Below are positions 40,454 through 51,153 of a stretch of 64,000 bases of DNA, one piece after another. Position 1 is the stretch's first letter, and each line of letters starts with the position of its first letter. Origin of the DNA: JAEZHK01 sp040768845 (lineage in GTDB: Bacteria; Bacillota; Clostridia; Christensenellales; Aristaeellaceae). The notes under the pieces were generated by a model. That model worked only from the letters and a program-made list of their open reading frames with translations. It made no database searches and was not told the DNA's origin. A program made the position numbers and the translations under genes. Where the stretch lies: contig JAXGME010000011.1 in assembly GCA_040768845.1 (NCBI GenBank), positions 1-64,000 on the forward strand, in the 5' to 3' direction.

Positions 40454-40483
40454 AAAAAGCCGCGCGATGTGCGGCTTTTTTCT
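40454..40483 (+). terminator. Rho-independent terminator of rplS
   Basis: AAAGCCGC (40456-40463) pairs with GCGGCTTT (40471-40478), loop of 7, and a run of Ts follows (40476-40489 apart from one C). Confidence 0.9.
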
Positions 40484-40501
40484 TTTTTTCATGGAGGACC
40501 T

Positions 40502-41449
40502 ATGCCCGAGATCAACTGGTACCCGGGGCACATGGCCAAGGCCAAGCGGCTTCTGGGCGTTCAACTCAAGCAGGTGGACGCCGTCGTCGAGCTGTGCGAC
40601 GCCCGCGCGCCCCTCGCCACCCGCAACCCCGATCTGGCGCAGATGAGCCGCGGCAAGGCCCGCATTCTGGTGCTGAACAAGGCGGATCTGGCGGACGAGC
40701 GGGAGACGAAGCGCTGGCTCGCCTACTTCCGGCGGCGCGGGGAGACCCCCGTGGCCCTCAACGCAGCGGGCGGCGGTACGCGGGAAATTCTGAAGCGGAT
40801 CGAGCAGGCCGTCAAGCCCTCGGTGGACAGAATGCGCGCCCGCGGCGTGGCCAAGACCGTCCGCCTGATGGTGGTGGGCATCCCCAACGTGGGCAAGTCC
40901 ACCTTCATCAACCGGCTGCGGGGTTCCGCCGTGGCGAAGACCGCCGACCGGCCCGGCGTCACCCGCGCCAACACGTGGGTGAAGGTGGGGCCCTACCTGG
41001 AGCTTTTGGATACCCCCGGCATGCTCTGGCCCAGGCTCTCCGATCAGCGCGGCGCGCGGGTTCTGGCCTATCTGGGCTCGATTTCCGATCAAATCATGGA
41101 TGCGGAAAAGCTGGCCGCGAACCTGCTGGCGCTGCTTGCTTCGGTCGATCCCGCCGCCGCCGCGGCGCGCTTTCGGTTGCCGGAGGGCGCCCCGGAGATG
41201 GGCCCGGAGCAGCTTTTGGACGCCGCCTGCCTGGGTCGGGGCTGGCTGCTCTCCGGCGGGCGGCCGGATCTGGCCCGCGGCGCGGCGCTGGTGCTGGATG
41301 AATTTCGCGCCGGCAAGGTGGGGCGGCTGACGCTGGAACGCGCGCCCGAGCAGGAAAAGCCCGCCCAAGCCAAGGAAAACCAAGGAGCGGAGGACGGCCA
41401 TGGCCAGGGAAACACCGGCGGAGAAGCTCCGCCGCATGACGCAGATTGA
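40502..41449 (+). CDS. ylqF: Ribosome biogenesis GTPase YlqF/RbgA
   Basis: 315 residues. A circularly permuted GTPase: G4 LNKADL comes first, then G1 GIPNVGKSTFINRLRG and G3 DTPG. RbgA drives a late step of 50S assembly. GGAGG lies five bases before the ATG at 40502. A lysine/glutamate-rich C-terminal tail overlaps rnhB by 50 bases. Confidence 0.94.
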   Translation: MPEINWYPGHMAKAKRLLGVQLKQVDAVVELCDARAPLATRNPDLAQMSRGKARILVLNKADLADERETKRWLAYFRRRGETPVALNAAGGGTREILKRIEQAVKPSVDRMRARGVAKTVRLMVVGIPNVGKSTFINRLRGSAVAKTADRPGVTRANTWVKVGPYLELLDTPGMLWPRLSDQRGARVLAYLGSISDQIMDAEKLAANLLALLASVDPAAAAARFRLPEGAPEMGPEQLLDAACLGRGWLLSGGRPDLARGAALVLDEFRAGKVGRLTLERAPEQEKPAQAKENQGAEDGHGQGNTGGEAPPHDAD

Positions 41450-42029
41450 GCGCGAATACTGGGAAAAGGGCGTCGCCGTAGCGGGCATTGACGAGGTGGG
41501 CCGCGGCCCGCTGGCGGGGCCGGTGGTCACCGCCTGCGTGGTGCTGCCGCCGGACGCGCTGATCCCCGGGGTGGACGACTCCAAGAAGCTGTCGCCGGCC
41601 CGGCGCGAGGCGCTGGCCGAGGCGATCCTCGCCCGGGCGGCCCACGCGGCCGTCGCGCGGGTGGAGGCGGCCGAGATCGATGAAATCAACATTCTGAACG
41701 CCACCCGCCGGGCCATGGAAGCCTGCGCCGCCGGCGCGCCGGCGGGCGTCTTTCTGATCGACGCGGTGGAGCGGCTCCGCCTTCCCGCCGAAGGCCGCGC
41801 CATCGTTCACGGCGATGCCCTCTCCTACATGATCGCGGCGGCCTCCATCGTCGCCAAGGTACACCGGGACCGCCTGATGACGGAGCTGGACGCAATCTAC
41901 CCCGGCTACGGCTTTGCCCGCAACAAGGGATACGGCACGGCGGAACACATCCGCGCGCTTCGGGCGATGGGCCCCTGTCCGGAGCACCGCAGGAACTTCA
42001 TCGGAAGGATTCTGGAGGGGCGGGCGTGA
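41400..42029 (+). CDS. rnhB: Ribonuclease HII
   Basis: 209 residues. It cuts RNA in RNA:DNA hybrids. Catalytic acids in GIDEVGRGPLAGPV and later Asp in VDDSKKL, FLIDAVE; GDALSYMIAAASIVAKVHRDR is the family signature. The ATG at 41400 with GGAGG upstream lies inside the rbgA end. Confidence 0.94.
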   Translation: MARETPAEKLRRMTQIEREYWEKGVAVAGIDEVGRGPLAGPVVTACVVLPPDALIPGVDDSKKLSPARREALAEAILARAAHAAVARVEAAEIDEINILNATRRAMEACAAGAPAGVFLIDAVERLRLPAEGRAIVHGDALSYMIAAASIVAKVHRDRLMTELDAIYPGYGFARNKGYGTAEHIRALRAMGPCPEHRRNFIGRILEGRA

Positions 42030-42379
42030 GCGCGCGCCGGGGTGCCGAGTGGGAGGCGGCGGCCGCTGCCTACCTGGTGGACCGGGGCGCGGAGATCCTG
42101 GCGCGCAACTATCGGCGCGGGCCGGGCGAGGTGGACATCATCGCCCGGATGGACGGCGTCATCGCCCTTGTGGAGGTCAAACAGCGCGGCGCCTTTGCCC
42201 GGGGGACGCCCGGCGAGGCCGTCACCCGGTGGAAGCAGGCGCGCATTTCCGGCGCGGCGCTTCACTATCTGAAGGAGCATCATCTGCTGGACGAGCGCAT
42301 CCGCTTCGACGTGATTGAAATCGATCCCGAAGGGCTTCGCCACATCAAGGGCGCGTTTTCCTATGTGCAGTATTCGTAA
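42026..42379 (+). CDS. YraN/UPF0102 family endonuclease-like protein
   Basis: 117 residues. A Holliday-junction-resolvase-like fold with ARNYRRGPGEVDIIARMD and ALVEVKQR, the nuclease acid pattern (GEVD...EVK). Its partner genes comM and dprA follow after one gene, as in many bacteria. GTG start overlaps rnhB by four bases. Confidence 0.9.
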   Translation: MSARRGAEWEAAAAAYLVDRGAEILARNYRRGPGEVDIIARMDGVIALVEVKQRGAFARGTPGEAVTRWKQARISGAALHYLKEHHLLDERIRFDVIEIDPEGLRHIKGAFSYVQYS

Positions 42380-42380
42380 G

Positions 42381-42421
42381 ATTTCCACGCAGGCAGGATT
42401 TTCGCGCCCCAGCGTGGAAAT
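42381..42421. repeat. Inverted repeat ATTTCCACGC / GCGTGGAAAT
   Basis: A perfect 10-bp stem (42381-42390 with 42412-42421) around a 21-base loop, directly after the yraN stop and before the glycosyltransferase. No U-run follows. It could be a weak terminator or an operator. Confidence 0.4.
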
Positions 42422-42461
42422 ACTTTCGTCATATATGCAATCAGACGGAGCGTTTTTTCAG

Positions 42462-45400
42462 ATGAAAAAAATTCTTTGGCTGGCGGTGCTGCTGGCGCTT
42501 TGGCTGCCGCAGGCGGCGCTGGCCGAAAACCTGATCGAAAACCCCGGCTTTGAGGCGGTGAGCGGCGGCATCCCCGACATCTGGCAATTGGATATGTGGG
42601 ACCGGAGCAAGGACGTCAGCCTGCTGACCGCGGAGGGCGGCGCCTACGCGGGCGCCTATTGCGCGAAGGTGGAGAACCTTTCCCCCAACGACGCCCGCTT
42701 TACGCAGACCGTGCAGGTGGAGCCCGGCGCGCTGTACCGCATCACCTGCCGCATCCGCGCCGAGGGCGTGGGGACAGATGAGGATGGCGCGGGCATCTCC
42801 ATCAAGGACACCTTTGCCTCGTCGGAGCTGGTGTACGAAACCCAGGGCGCGTGGGTGCCGGTGACGCTCTACGGCGTCGCGGGCGAGGACCAGACGGCAA
42901 TCACCGTCATGGCACGGCTGGGCGGTTACGGCTCCACCAATACCGGCACGGCCTGGTTTGACGACTTTCAAATGGAAAAGGTGGACGGCGCGCCGGCGGA
43001 TGCCAACGTCTACTCGTTCACCACGCTGTCCGCGGACGGCGGCGAGGACGTGGAATTTACCGAGGACGACGAAAATGGGCGAGGTCCCTACACGCTGCCG
43101 CTGGGCATCATCGGGGCGCTCTACGGCCTCATCATGGCCTGGGCCATGCTGGTCGCCCGGCGGAGCGAGCAGAACGATCTTACGCATCCGTCGCCCAGGC
43201 GGCTTTTGTGGACCGCGCTGGCCGCGGGGCTGATCGTGCGCGCGGTGGTGGCTGTCAGCGTGTACGGCTACGGCGTGGATATGGGCGATTTTTCCGCCTG
43301 GGCGGCGCGCATGGCGACGACGGGCCCCTCCGGCTTTTACTCGGCGGACGTATTCTGCGACTATCCGCCGGGCTACATGTACGTGCTGTGGCTCATCGGC
43401 AGCATACGCAATGCTTTTCAGCTGAGCTATGACAGCCGCGTTTTCTGGCTGATCGTCAAGCTGCCCGCGATTCTGATGGATCTGGCCGCGGCCTGGCTGA
43501 TCTACTGGGAGGGCAGGCGCGCGCTGGGCGAGCGGATGGCGGGCGTTCTGGCCGCGCTCTACGCGCTGCTGCCCGCCGCCATCTTAAACAGCGCCGCCTG
43601 GGGGCAGATCGACGCGTTCCTGGCGCTTTTGATGGTGCTGACGGTGCTCAACATGGTTCGGGGGAAGTACGCCTGGTCCCTCTTCCTCTACGGCGTCGCG
43701 ATCATGGTCAAACCCCAGGCGCTGATGTTTGCGCCGCTGGGCATCGCGGTGCTGGCGGTGGAAATCTGGCAAAGCGGGGAGCGGCGCAAGACCGCGCTGA
43801 AGATACTGCGGGCGGTGGGGCTGATGCTGGTCGTCATGCTGCTCATCGCGCTGCCGTTCATATCTTCGCTGCCCCGGGCTTTGATTGAAAAATCCCCGCT
43901 GGCCGCGGGCGCGCCGGAATTCCTTCAGCCGCTTCTGTGGCTGACCACGCTCTTCACCGGATCGCTGGACACCTACCGGTACATCACCGTCAACGCGGCC
44001 AACCTGTACGTGCTGCTGGATATGAACTGGACGGCGCTGGAGAACGCCCCGCTGTGGGGCGCCTTCGCCAACGCCATGATGTACCTGTCCTTTGGTTACG
44101 CGATCTTCCTCTACGCCCGCGGAAAGCGGCGCGACCGGCTGATGCTCGTCTGCGCCACGCTTTTGGCGCTCCTTTTCTCCTTTGCGCCGATGATGCACGA
44201 GCGGTACCTGTTCCCGGCGATCCTCATGATGATCTTTGCCTATACGGTGGATCAGGATATCCGCCTTCTGATCGCCATTGTGGCGGTGGGCCTGACCCAG
44301 TTCCTGAACGCGGGGCTGGTGCTCCAATCGCAGCATTTGATTGACGCGGAGCGCGACATCAACGCCAACATCGCCCTTCTGAACCTTGCGGCTGCGGCGC
44401 TGATGGCCTGGACCGCCTTTGACATCTGCGTCCGGAACCGCGTGTACAGCCTCACGCGCACCTACCGGTCGGACGAGGACAGGCGGCTGCTCCTCGACCC
44501 GATGATCAACCCCGCGGCCGACGGCTTGCTGCGCCCCAAGGAATGGAAGCTGGCCATGAAAAGGCGGGACTGGCTTTTGATGCTGGGCCTGACGGCGGTG
44601 TATGCCGTGGTGGCGCTGACCAACCTCGGCTCAACGCTGGCGCCCCAGACCCAGTGGACGTCCTCCCGGGCGGGCGAGCAGATCACCTTTGACCTGGGAA
44701 GCCTCCGTCAGTTCCACATGACCTATTACGGCGGCATCTGCGACACCGCCTTCACCGTGCGCCTTTCGGAGGACGGCGAGGTCTGGAGCGAGCCCCGCTG
44801 GGCGGTGTACGACCAGGGCGAGGTGTTCCGCTGGCTGTGGTACGCGCCCAGTGAGAAGGACGGGGAAGGTGGGTTCAGCGCCCTCGAGACAGGGTATCCG
44901 ATGCAGACCGCCCGCTACGTGCGCATCGAGGCCGAGCAGGCCGGGCTGATCCTGGGCGAGATCGCCTTCCTGGACAAGGAGGGCGAGCCCTATCCGATTT
45001 CGTCGGTCTACGCCCTGGGCGCGGACGCGGGCCTCGCCAGCGACCCCACGCTGCTCATCGACGAGCAGGACACCGCGCCACCCTATCCGTCCTACTACAA
45101 CGGCACCTATTTTGACGAGATCTACCACGCGCGCACCGCCTTTGAAAACCGGGAAGGCCTGCACACCTACGAATACACGCACCCGCCGCTGGGCAAGGTG
45201 CTGATCATGGTGGGCATCGACATCTTCGGCATGACGCCCTTCGGCTGGCGCTTTATGGGGGCGTTCTTCGGCATTCTGATGATTCCGGCGATGTATATCA
45301 TGGCCAGGCAGCTGCTCCGGCGCTCCAGCCCGGCGTTTCTGGCGGCGTTTCTGATGGCGGTGGATGCGATGCACTTCACCCAGACGCGCATCGCCACCAT

Positions 45401-46370
45401 CGACGTGTTCGCGGTGTTTTTCATCATCGTGATGTACATCTTCATGCTGCGCTACATCATGATGAGCTTCAACCACACGCGGCTGTGGCGCACCATTGTG
45501 CCGCTGGGCTTTTGCGGCCTCTTCATGGGCTTTGCCATCGCCAGCAAGTGGATCGGCATTTACGCGGCGGCGGGGCTGGCGGTGCTGTTTTTCTACAGCA
45601 TCCACCTGCGGGCGCGGGAATACCGCTTTGCCAAGGCCAACCTGCGGCTGATGGAGGGCGAGCAAAAGCGCGTCGCCCAGCGCGCCGCGGCGAAGTTCTG
45701 GCGGAACCTGTGGGTGACGCTTCTGTGGTGCCTGGTATTTTTCATCGCCGTGCCGCTCGTGATCTACTACTTCAGCTACTACTGGCAGTTGACGCCGGAC
45801 GGCACCTTCAACATCAAAGGCGTGTGGGAGATGCAAAAAAGCATGTACGCCTACCACTCCGGACTCACCGGAGACACGCACTTCTTCCGCTCGCCCTGGT
45901 ACCAGTGGCCGCTGATCGTCAAGCCCATGTGGTACTACTCCGGCGCGGATTTCATGCCCGCGGGCTGGGTGTCCTCGATTGCGTGCATGGGCAATCCCGC
46001 GGTGTGGTGGGGCGGCCTCGCGGCGCTGATCTTCGTGGTCGTGCGGCTGTGCCGCAAGGCCTTCGGGGACAGGCGCTACATCTTCGTGGTGGTGGGCTTT
46101 CTGTCCCAATATTTGCCGTGGACGCTGGTGCCCCGGTCCACCTTCATCTACCACTACTTTGCCAGCGTGCCCTTCATCATCCTGGCAATCGCCATCTTCT
46201 TTGAATGGCTGCGGCGGGCGAAGCACGGGGTGTACATCCGGCTGGTATGGATCTACGGCGCGGCGGCACTGGCGCTGTTTGTGATGTTTTACCCGATCAT
46301 GAGCGGCATGCCCTGCCCGCGCGCCTACGCGAACCTTCTGCGCTGGTTCGGGAGCTGGTACATCTTCTAG
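42462..46370 (+). CDS. Large two-module membrane glycosyltransferase (GT-C plus PMT family)
   Basis: 1302 residues. A signal peptide (MKKILWLAVLLALWLPQAALA), then a carbohydrate-binding-like sandwich (about 22-190, beginning NLIENPGFE). Next is a first polytopic GT-C module (about 200-690) with GVDMGDFSAWAARMATTGPS and CDYPPGY. Then comes an outside discoidin-like domain (about 710-880). A second GT-C module (about 900-1300) is of the protein O-mannosyltransferase type, with YFDEIYHARTAFE and YTHPPLGKVLIMVGIDIFG. Both modules have an acidic pair in the first outside loop. It should move a sugar from a polyprenyl carrier to an outside acceptor; acceptor unknown. ATG at 42462 chosen as it starts the signal peptide; 42435 is an alternative. 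Confidence 0.85.
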   Translation: MKKILWLAVLLALWLPQAALAENLIENPGFEAVSGGIPDIWQLDMWDRSKDVSLLTAEGGAYAGAYCAKVENLSPNDARFTQTVQVEPGALYRITCRIRAEGVGTDEDGAGISIKDTFASSELVYETQGAWVPVTLYGVAGEDQTAITVMARLGGYGSTNTGTAWFDDFQMEKVDGAPADANVYSFTTLSADGGEDVEFTEDDENGRGPYTLPLGIIGALYGLIMAWAMLVARRSEQNDLTHPSPRRLLWTALAAGLIVRAVVAVSVYGYGVDMGDFSAWAARMATTGPSGFYSADVFCDYPPGYMYVLWLIGSIRNAFQLSYDSRVFWLIVKLPAILMDLAAAWLIYWEGRRALGERMAGVLAALYALLPAAILNSAAWGQIDAFLALLMVLTVLNMVRGKYAWSLFLYGVAIMVKPQALMFAPLGIAVLAVEIWQSGERRKTALKILRAVGLMLVVMLLIALPFISSLPRALIEKSPLAAGAPEFLQPLLWLTTLFTGSLDTYRYITVNAANLYVLLDMNWTALENAPLWGAFANAMMYLSFGYAIFLYARGKRRDRLMLVCATLLALLFSFAPMMHERYLFPAILMMIFAYTVDQDIRLLIAIVAVGLTQFLNAGLVLQSQHLIDAERDINANIALLNLAAAALMAWTAFDICVRNRVYSLTRTYRSDEDRRLLLDPMINPAADGLLRPKEWKLAMKRRDWLLMLGLTAVYAVVALTNLGSTLAPQTQWTSSRAGEQITFDLGSLRQFHMTYYGGICDTAFTVRLSEDGEVWSEPRWAVYDQGEVFRWLWYAPSEKDGEGGFSALETGYPMQTARYVRIEAEQAGLILGEIAFLDKEGEPYPISSVYALGADAGLASDPTLLIDEQDTAPPYPSYYNGTYFDEIYHARTAFENREGLHTYEYTHPPLGKVLIMVGIDIFGMTPFGWRFMGAFFGILMIPAMYIMARQLLRRSSPAFLAAFLMAVDAMHFTQTRIATIDVFAVFFIIVMYIFMLRYIMMSFNHTRLWRTIVPLGFCGLFMGFAIASKWIGIYAAAGLAVLFFYSIHLRAREYRFAKANLRLMEGEQKRVAQRAAAKFWRNLWVTLLWCLVFFIAVPLVIYYFSYYWQLTPDGTFNIKGVWEMQKSMYAYHSGLTGDTHFFRSPWYQWPLIVKPMWYYSGADFMPAGWVSSIACMGNPAVWWGGLAALIFVVVRLCRKAFGDRRYIFVVVGFLSQYLPWTLVPRSTFIYHYFASVPFIILAIAIFFEWLRRAKHGVYIRLVWIYGAAALALFVMFYPIMSGMPCPRAYANLLRWFGSWYIF

Positions 46371-46388
46371 ACGGGAGGGGGCGCGATC

Positions 46389-47915
<1,527 letters not shown>

Positions 47916-47934
47916 AGGTGTGGAATACTCCGCG

Positions 47935-49011
47935 ATGGAGCAGTACTGGATCTGGCTCTCGAGCGTGGAGGGCATTGGCGTCAAGCGGTTTTATCAGCTG
48001 ATGAGCCTCTACGAGGACGCCCGCGCGGTCTGGGACTCGGCCGGGCCGCAGATGGCGTTTTTGGGCGAAAAGGCGCTGCGAAACCTGATGGCCGCCCGCA
48101 CGGAGCGCTACCTCTACGGGCTGTTTGCGGGGCTCGAAAAGAAGGGCATCGCGGCGGTCACGCGGCTTGCCGACGGTTATCCCGCGCGCTTGACCGCCAT
48201 TTATGACCCGCCGCCCACCCTCTACGTGCGCGGCGCGGGCAACCTCAACGGCGAGCGGTCAATCTCCATCGTGGGTTCCCGCCGCGCCAGCCGCGACGGA
48301 CGGCGCGCCGCCGCCGAAATTGCCGAGGCGCTGGCCCGCGAAGGCGTGACGGTGGTGTCCGGCATGGCGCGGGGCATCGATACTGCCGCCCACCAGGGTG
48401 CGCTCAACGGCGGCGGGCGGACGATCGCGGTGCTGGGCTGCGGCGTGGACGTGGTGTATCCGCCGGAGAACGCGCACCTGGCGGAAAGGATTCTCGAGAC
48501 GGGCGGGTCGATCGTGTCCGAATACGTACCGGGCACCCGGCCGCTGGCGCAGCATTTTCCGGCGCGCAACCGCATCATCAGCGCGCTGTCCGACGGGCTC
48601 CTGCTGGTGGAGGCCGCGCGGGGCTCCGGCGCGATGCGGACGGTGGACTTCGCCCTTGAGCAGGGGCGGGAGGTGTTTGCCGTGCCGGGGTCCATCTATT
48701 CGCCGCTGTCCGCAGAGCCCAACCGGCTGATCTCCGAGGGCGTGGCGCCGGCGCTGGGGCCGTGGGAGATTCTCGAGCACTTCCGCTGGGCCCAGCGGCC
48801 CCGTACGGGCGCGGCCGGAAAATGCGCGCCTCAGCTCGACGAGGACGAGGCGGCGCTTGTCGAACCGCTCCGGATTGAGGAAATGTCCTTTGACGAGCTG
48901 GCCGCGCGCACCGGCTTTAACAGTTCAAAACTAAATTCTCTCTTGACAATGCTGGAGTTGCGAGGAATAATAAAACAAGTGCCCGGTCGGCTGTACCGGG
49001 CGGAAATCTGA
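47935..49011 (+). CDS. dprA: DNA-processing protein DprA (Smf)
   Basis: 358 residues. Rossmann-like core: SISIVGSRRASRDGRR, GMARGIDTAAHQGAL, TIAVLGCGVDVVYPPEN and FPARNRIISALSDGLLLVEA. A C-terminal winged helix follows. It loads RecA on single-stranded DNA in transformation. A GTG at 47920 would add five residues. The last 25 codons are AT-rich and hold the topA promoter. Confidence 0.94.
   Translation: MEQYWIWLSSVEGIGVKRFYQLMSLYEDARAVWDSAGPQMAFLGEKALRNLMAARTERYLYGLFAGLEKKGIAAVTRLADGYPARLTAIYDPPPTLYVRGAGNLNGERSISIVGSRRASRDGRRAAAEIAEALAREGVTVVSGMARGIDTAAHQGALNGGGRTIAVLGCGVDVVYPPENAHLAERILETGGSIVSEYVPGTRPLAQHFPARNRIISALSDGLLLVEAARGSGAMRTVDFALEQGREVFAVPGSIYSPLSAEPNRLISEGVAPALGPWEILEHFRWAQRPRTGAAGKCAPQLDEDEAALVEPLRIEEMSFDELAARTGFNSSKLNSLLTMLELRGIIKQVPGRLYRAEI
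48943..48971 (+). promoter_or_regulatory. Promoter of topA inside the dprA coding region
   Basis: TTGACA (48943-48948), 17 bases, AATAAT (48966-48971). The local sequence is AT-rich, unlike the rest of dprA. It would start the topA transcript near 48978. Confidence 0.6.
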
Positions 49012-49044
49012 TTTCGTCCCGCATACGCGGATGGAGGTTCATAA

Positions 49045-51153
49045 ATGGCGCATAAGCTGGTCATCGTGGAATCCCCGGCCAAGGCAAGGACCATCGGCAA
49101 GTTTCTGGGCCGAGGGTACAAGGTGGAGGCTTCGCAGGGGCATGTGCGCGATCTGCCCAAGTCGCAGATCGGCGTGGACATAGAGCACGGCTTCGAACCC
49201 CGGTACATCACCATCCGGGGGCGGGGCGAGATTCTGGACCGCATCCGCAAGGAAGCAAAGGGCGCCCAGAAGATCATCCTCGCGACAGACCCTGACCGCG
49301 AGGGCGAGGCCATCTCCTGGCACCTTTCGAAGGTTCTGAACATTCCGGAGGACGACGTCTGCCGCGTGGAATTCCACGAAATCACCGGCAAGGAGGTCAA
49401 GTCCGCCATCAAAAAGCCGCGGCCCATCAACATGAATCTGGTCAACGCGCAGCAGGCGCGGCGCGTGCTGGACCGGCTGGTGGGCTACAAGATCAGCCCG
49501 CTTCTGTGGGCCAAGGTGCGCAAGGGCCTCTCCGCCGGCCGCGTGCAGTCGGTGGCCACCGGCATCATCTGCGACCGCGAAAAGGAAATCGAAACCTTTG
49601 TGCCCGAGGAATATTGGAACCTGAGCGCCGAGTTTGAAACAGACGGCGTCAGCTTCTGCGCAAAATTCTACGGCGAGGGCGACCAAAAGACCGAGGTCAC
49701 CAGCCAGCCGCAGGCACAGCGGCTGATCGACCGGATGCGCCGGGCGGACTTCGCCATCGGCGAGGTCAAGCGCGGCGAGCGGCGCAAGTACCCCGCGGCG
49801 CCCTTCACCACATCCAACCTGCAGCAGGAGGCCAGCCGCAAGCTGGGCTTTACCACCCAGAAGACCATGCAGATTGCCCAGCAGCTCTACGAGGGCGTCG
49901 ATCTGGAGGGCGATGGCACCCAGGGTCTGGTCACCTACATCCGAACGGATTCCACACGCATCTCCGAGGAGGCCGTGGAGGCGGTGCGCGAGGTCATCCG
50001 CGCCGTCTATCCGCCGGAATACCTGCCCGAGGAGCCCGTGCAGTACAAGAGCCGCAAGTCCGCCCAGGACGCCCACGAGGCCATCCGCCCCACCGACATG
50101 AAGTATCGGCCGGAGGCGGTCAAGGCATCGCTGACCCGCGATCAGCTCAGGCTCTACAAGCTCATCTTCAATCGCTTTCTGGCCAGCCAGATGACCCCCG
50201 CGGTCTACGAAACGCTGTCCGCCGACGTGGTGGGAGACGGCCTTCGCCTGCGCTTCACCGGCCAGAAGAAGAAATTTGCCGGCTTTACCGCCGTCTATGA
50301 GGAAGTGCTGGATGACGCCCAGGCCGAGGAAGATGAAAACGCCATTCCCGCGCTGGCGGAGGGCGCGAAGGCAACGCTGGTGGACGTTTTGAGCGAGCAG
50401 CGCTTTACCCAGCCCCCGCCCCGCTACACGGAGGCATCGCTGGTGCGGGCGCTGGAGGAAAAGGGCATCGGCCGCCCGTCCACCTATTCGCCGACGATCA
50501 CCACCATCATGGCCCGGGGCTACATCGCCCGGGAGAACAAGCGCCTCGTGCCCACGGAGCTGGGGCAGGTGGTCAACGATCTGATGCAGAAGAACTTCCC
50601 GGACATCGTCGACGTGCAGTTCACCGCCGGCATGGAGGAGGAGCTGGACGAGGTGGAGGACGGCGCCGCCGAATGGCGCCAGGTGGTGGCCGACTTCTAC
50701 GGCCCCTTTGAAAAGGCACTGACCGCGGCGGAGGCCACCATCGAAAAGGTGTCCGTCGAGGACCAGGTTTCCGACGTCCAGTGCGAAAAGTGCGGCGCGA
50801 TGATGGTCTACAAGATGGGCCGGTACGGGAAATTTCTGGCCTGCCCCAATTTTCCGGCCTGCCGCCATACCATGGCGCTTCTGACCGACATCGGCGTGCC
50901 CTGCCCCAGCTGCGGCGGGCGGCTGCTGGAGCGCATCAGCAAGAAGGGCCGCAAGTTCTACGGCTGCGAAAACTATCCCGCCTGCGACTTTGTGTCCTGG
51001 GACCTGCCGGTGACAGACAAGTGCCCCGTCTGCGGCGGCCGCATGGTTTTGAAGCGGGGCCGCAAGGGCGAGGTGTTCCACGTGTGCGTCAACGAAAAGT
51101 GCCGCACCCGCGTGCCCGTTTCCGGGGGGGACCAAGAGGCGGAGGATGAATGA
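49045..51153 (+). CDS. topA: DNA topoisomerase I
   Basis: 702 residues. N-terminal Toprim VIVESPAKARTIGKFLG, acidic ATDPDREGEAISWHL, and the catalytic tyrosine region YIRTDSTRIS. The C-terminal zinc ribbons have CEKCGAMMVYKMGRYGKFLACP, CPSCGGRLLE and CPVCGGRM. It relaxes negative supercoils. GGAGG lies seven bases before the ATG. Confidence 0.97.
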   Translation: MAHKLVIVESPAKARTIGKFLGRGYKVEASQGHVRDLPKSQIGVDIEHGFEPRYITIRGRGEILDRIRKEAKGAQKIILATDPDREGEAISWHLSKVLNIPEDDVCRVEFHEITGKEVKSAIKKPRPINMNLVNAQQARRVLDRLVGYKISPLLWAKVRKGLSAGRVQSVATGIICDREKEIETFVPEEYWNLSAEFETDGVSFCAKFYGEGDQKTEVTSQPQAQRLIDRMRRADFAIGEVKRGERRKYPAAPFTTSNLQQEASRKLGFTTQKTMQIAQQLYEGVDLEGDGTQGLVTYIRTDSTRISEEAVEAVREVIRAVYPPEYLPEEPVQYKSRKSAQDAHEAIRPTDMKYRPEAVKASLTRDQLRLYKLIFNRFLASQMTPAVYETLSADVVGDGLRLRFTGQKKKFAGFTAVYEEVLDDAQAEEDENAIPALAEGAKATLVDVLSEQRFTQPPPRYTEASLVRALEEKGIGRPSTYSPTITTIMARGYIARENKRLVPTELGQVVNDLMQKNFPDIVDVQFTAGMEEELDEVEDGAAEWRQVVADFYGPFEKALTAAEATIEKVSVEDQVSDVQCEKCGAMMVYKMGRYGKFLACPNFPACRHTMALLTDIGVPCPSCGGRLLERISKKGRKFYGCENYPACDFVSWDLPVTDKCPVCGGRMVLKRGRKGEVFHVCVNEKCRTRVPVSGGDQEAEDE

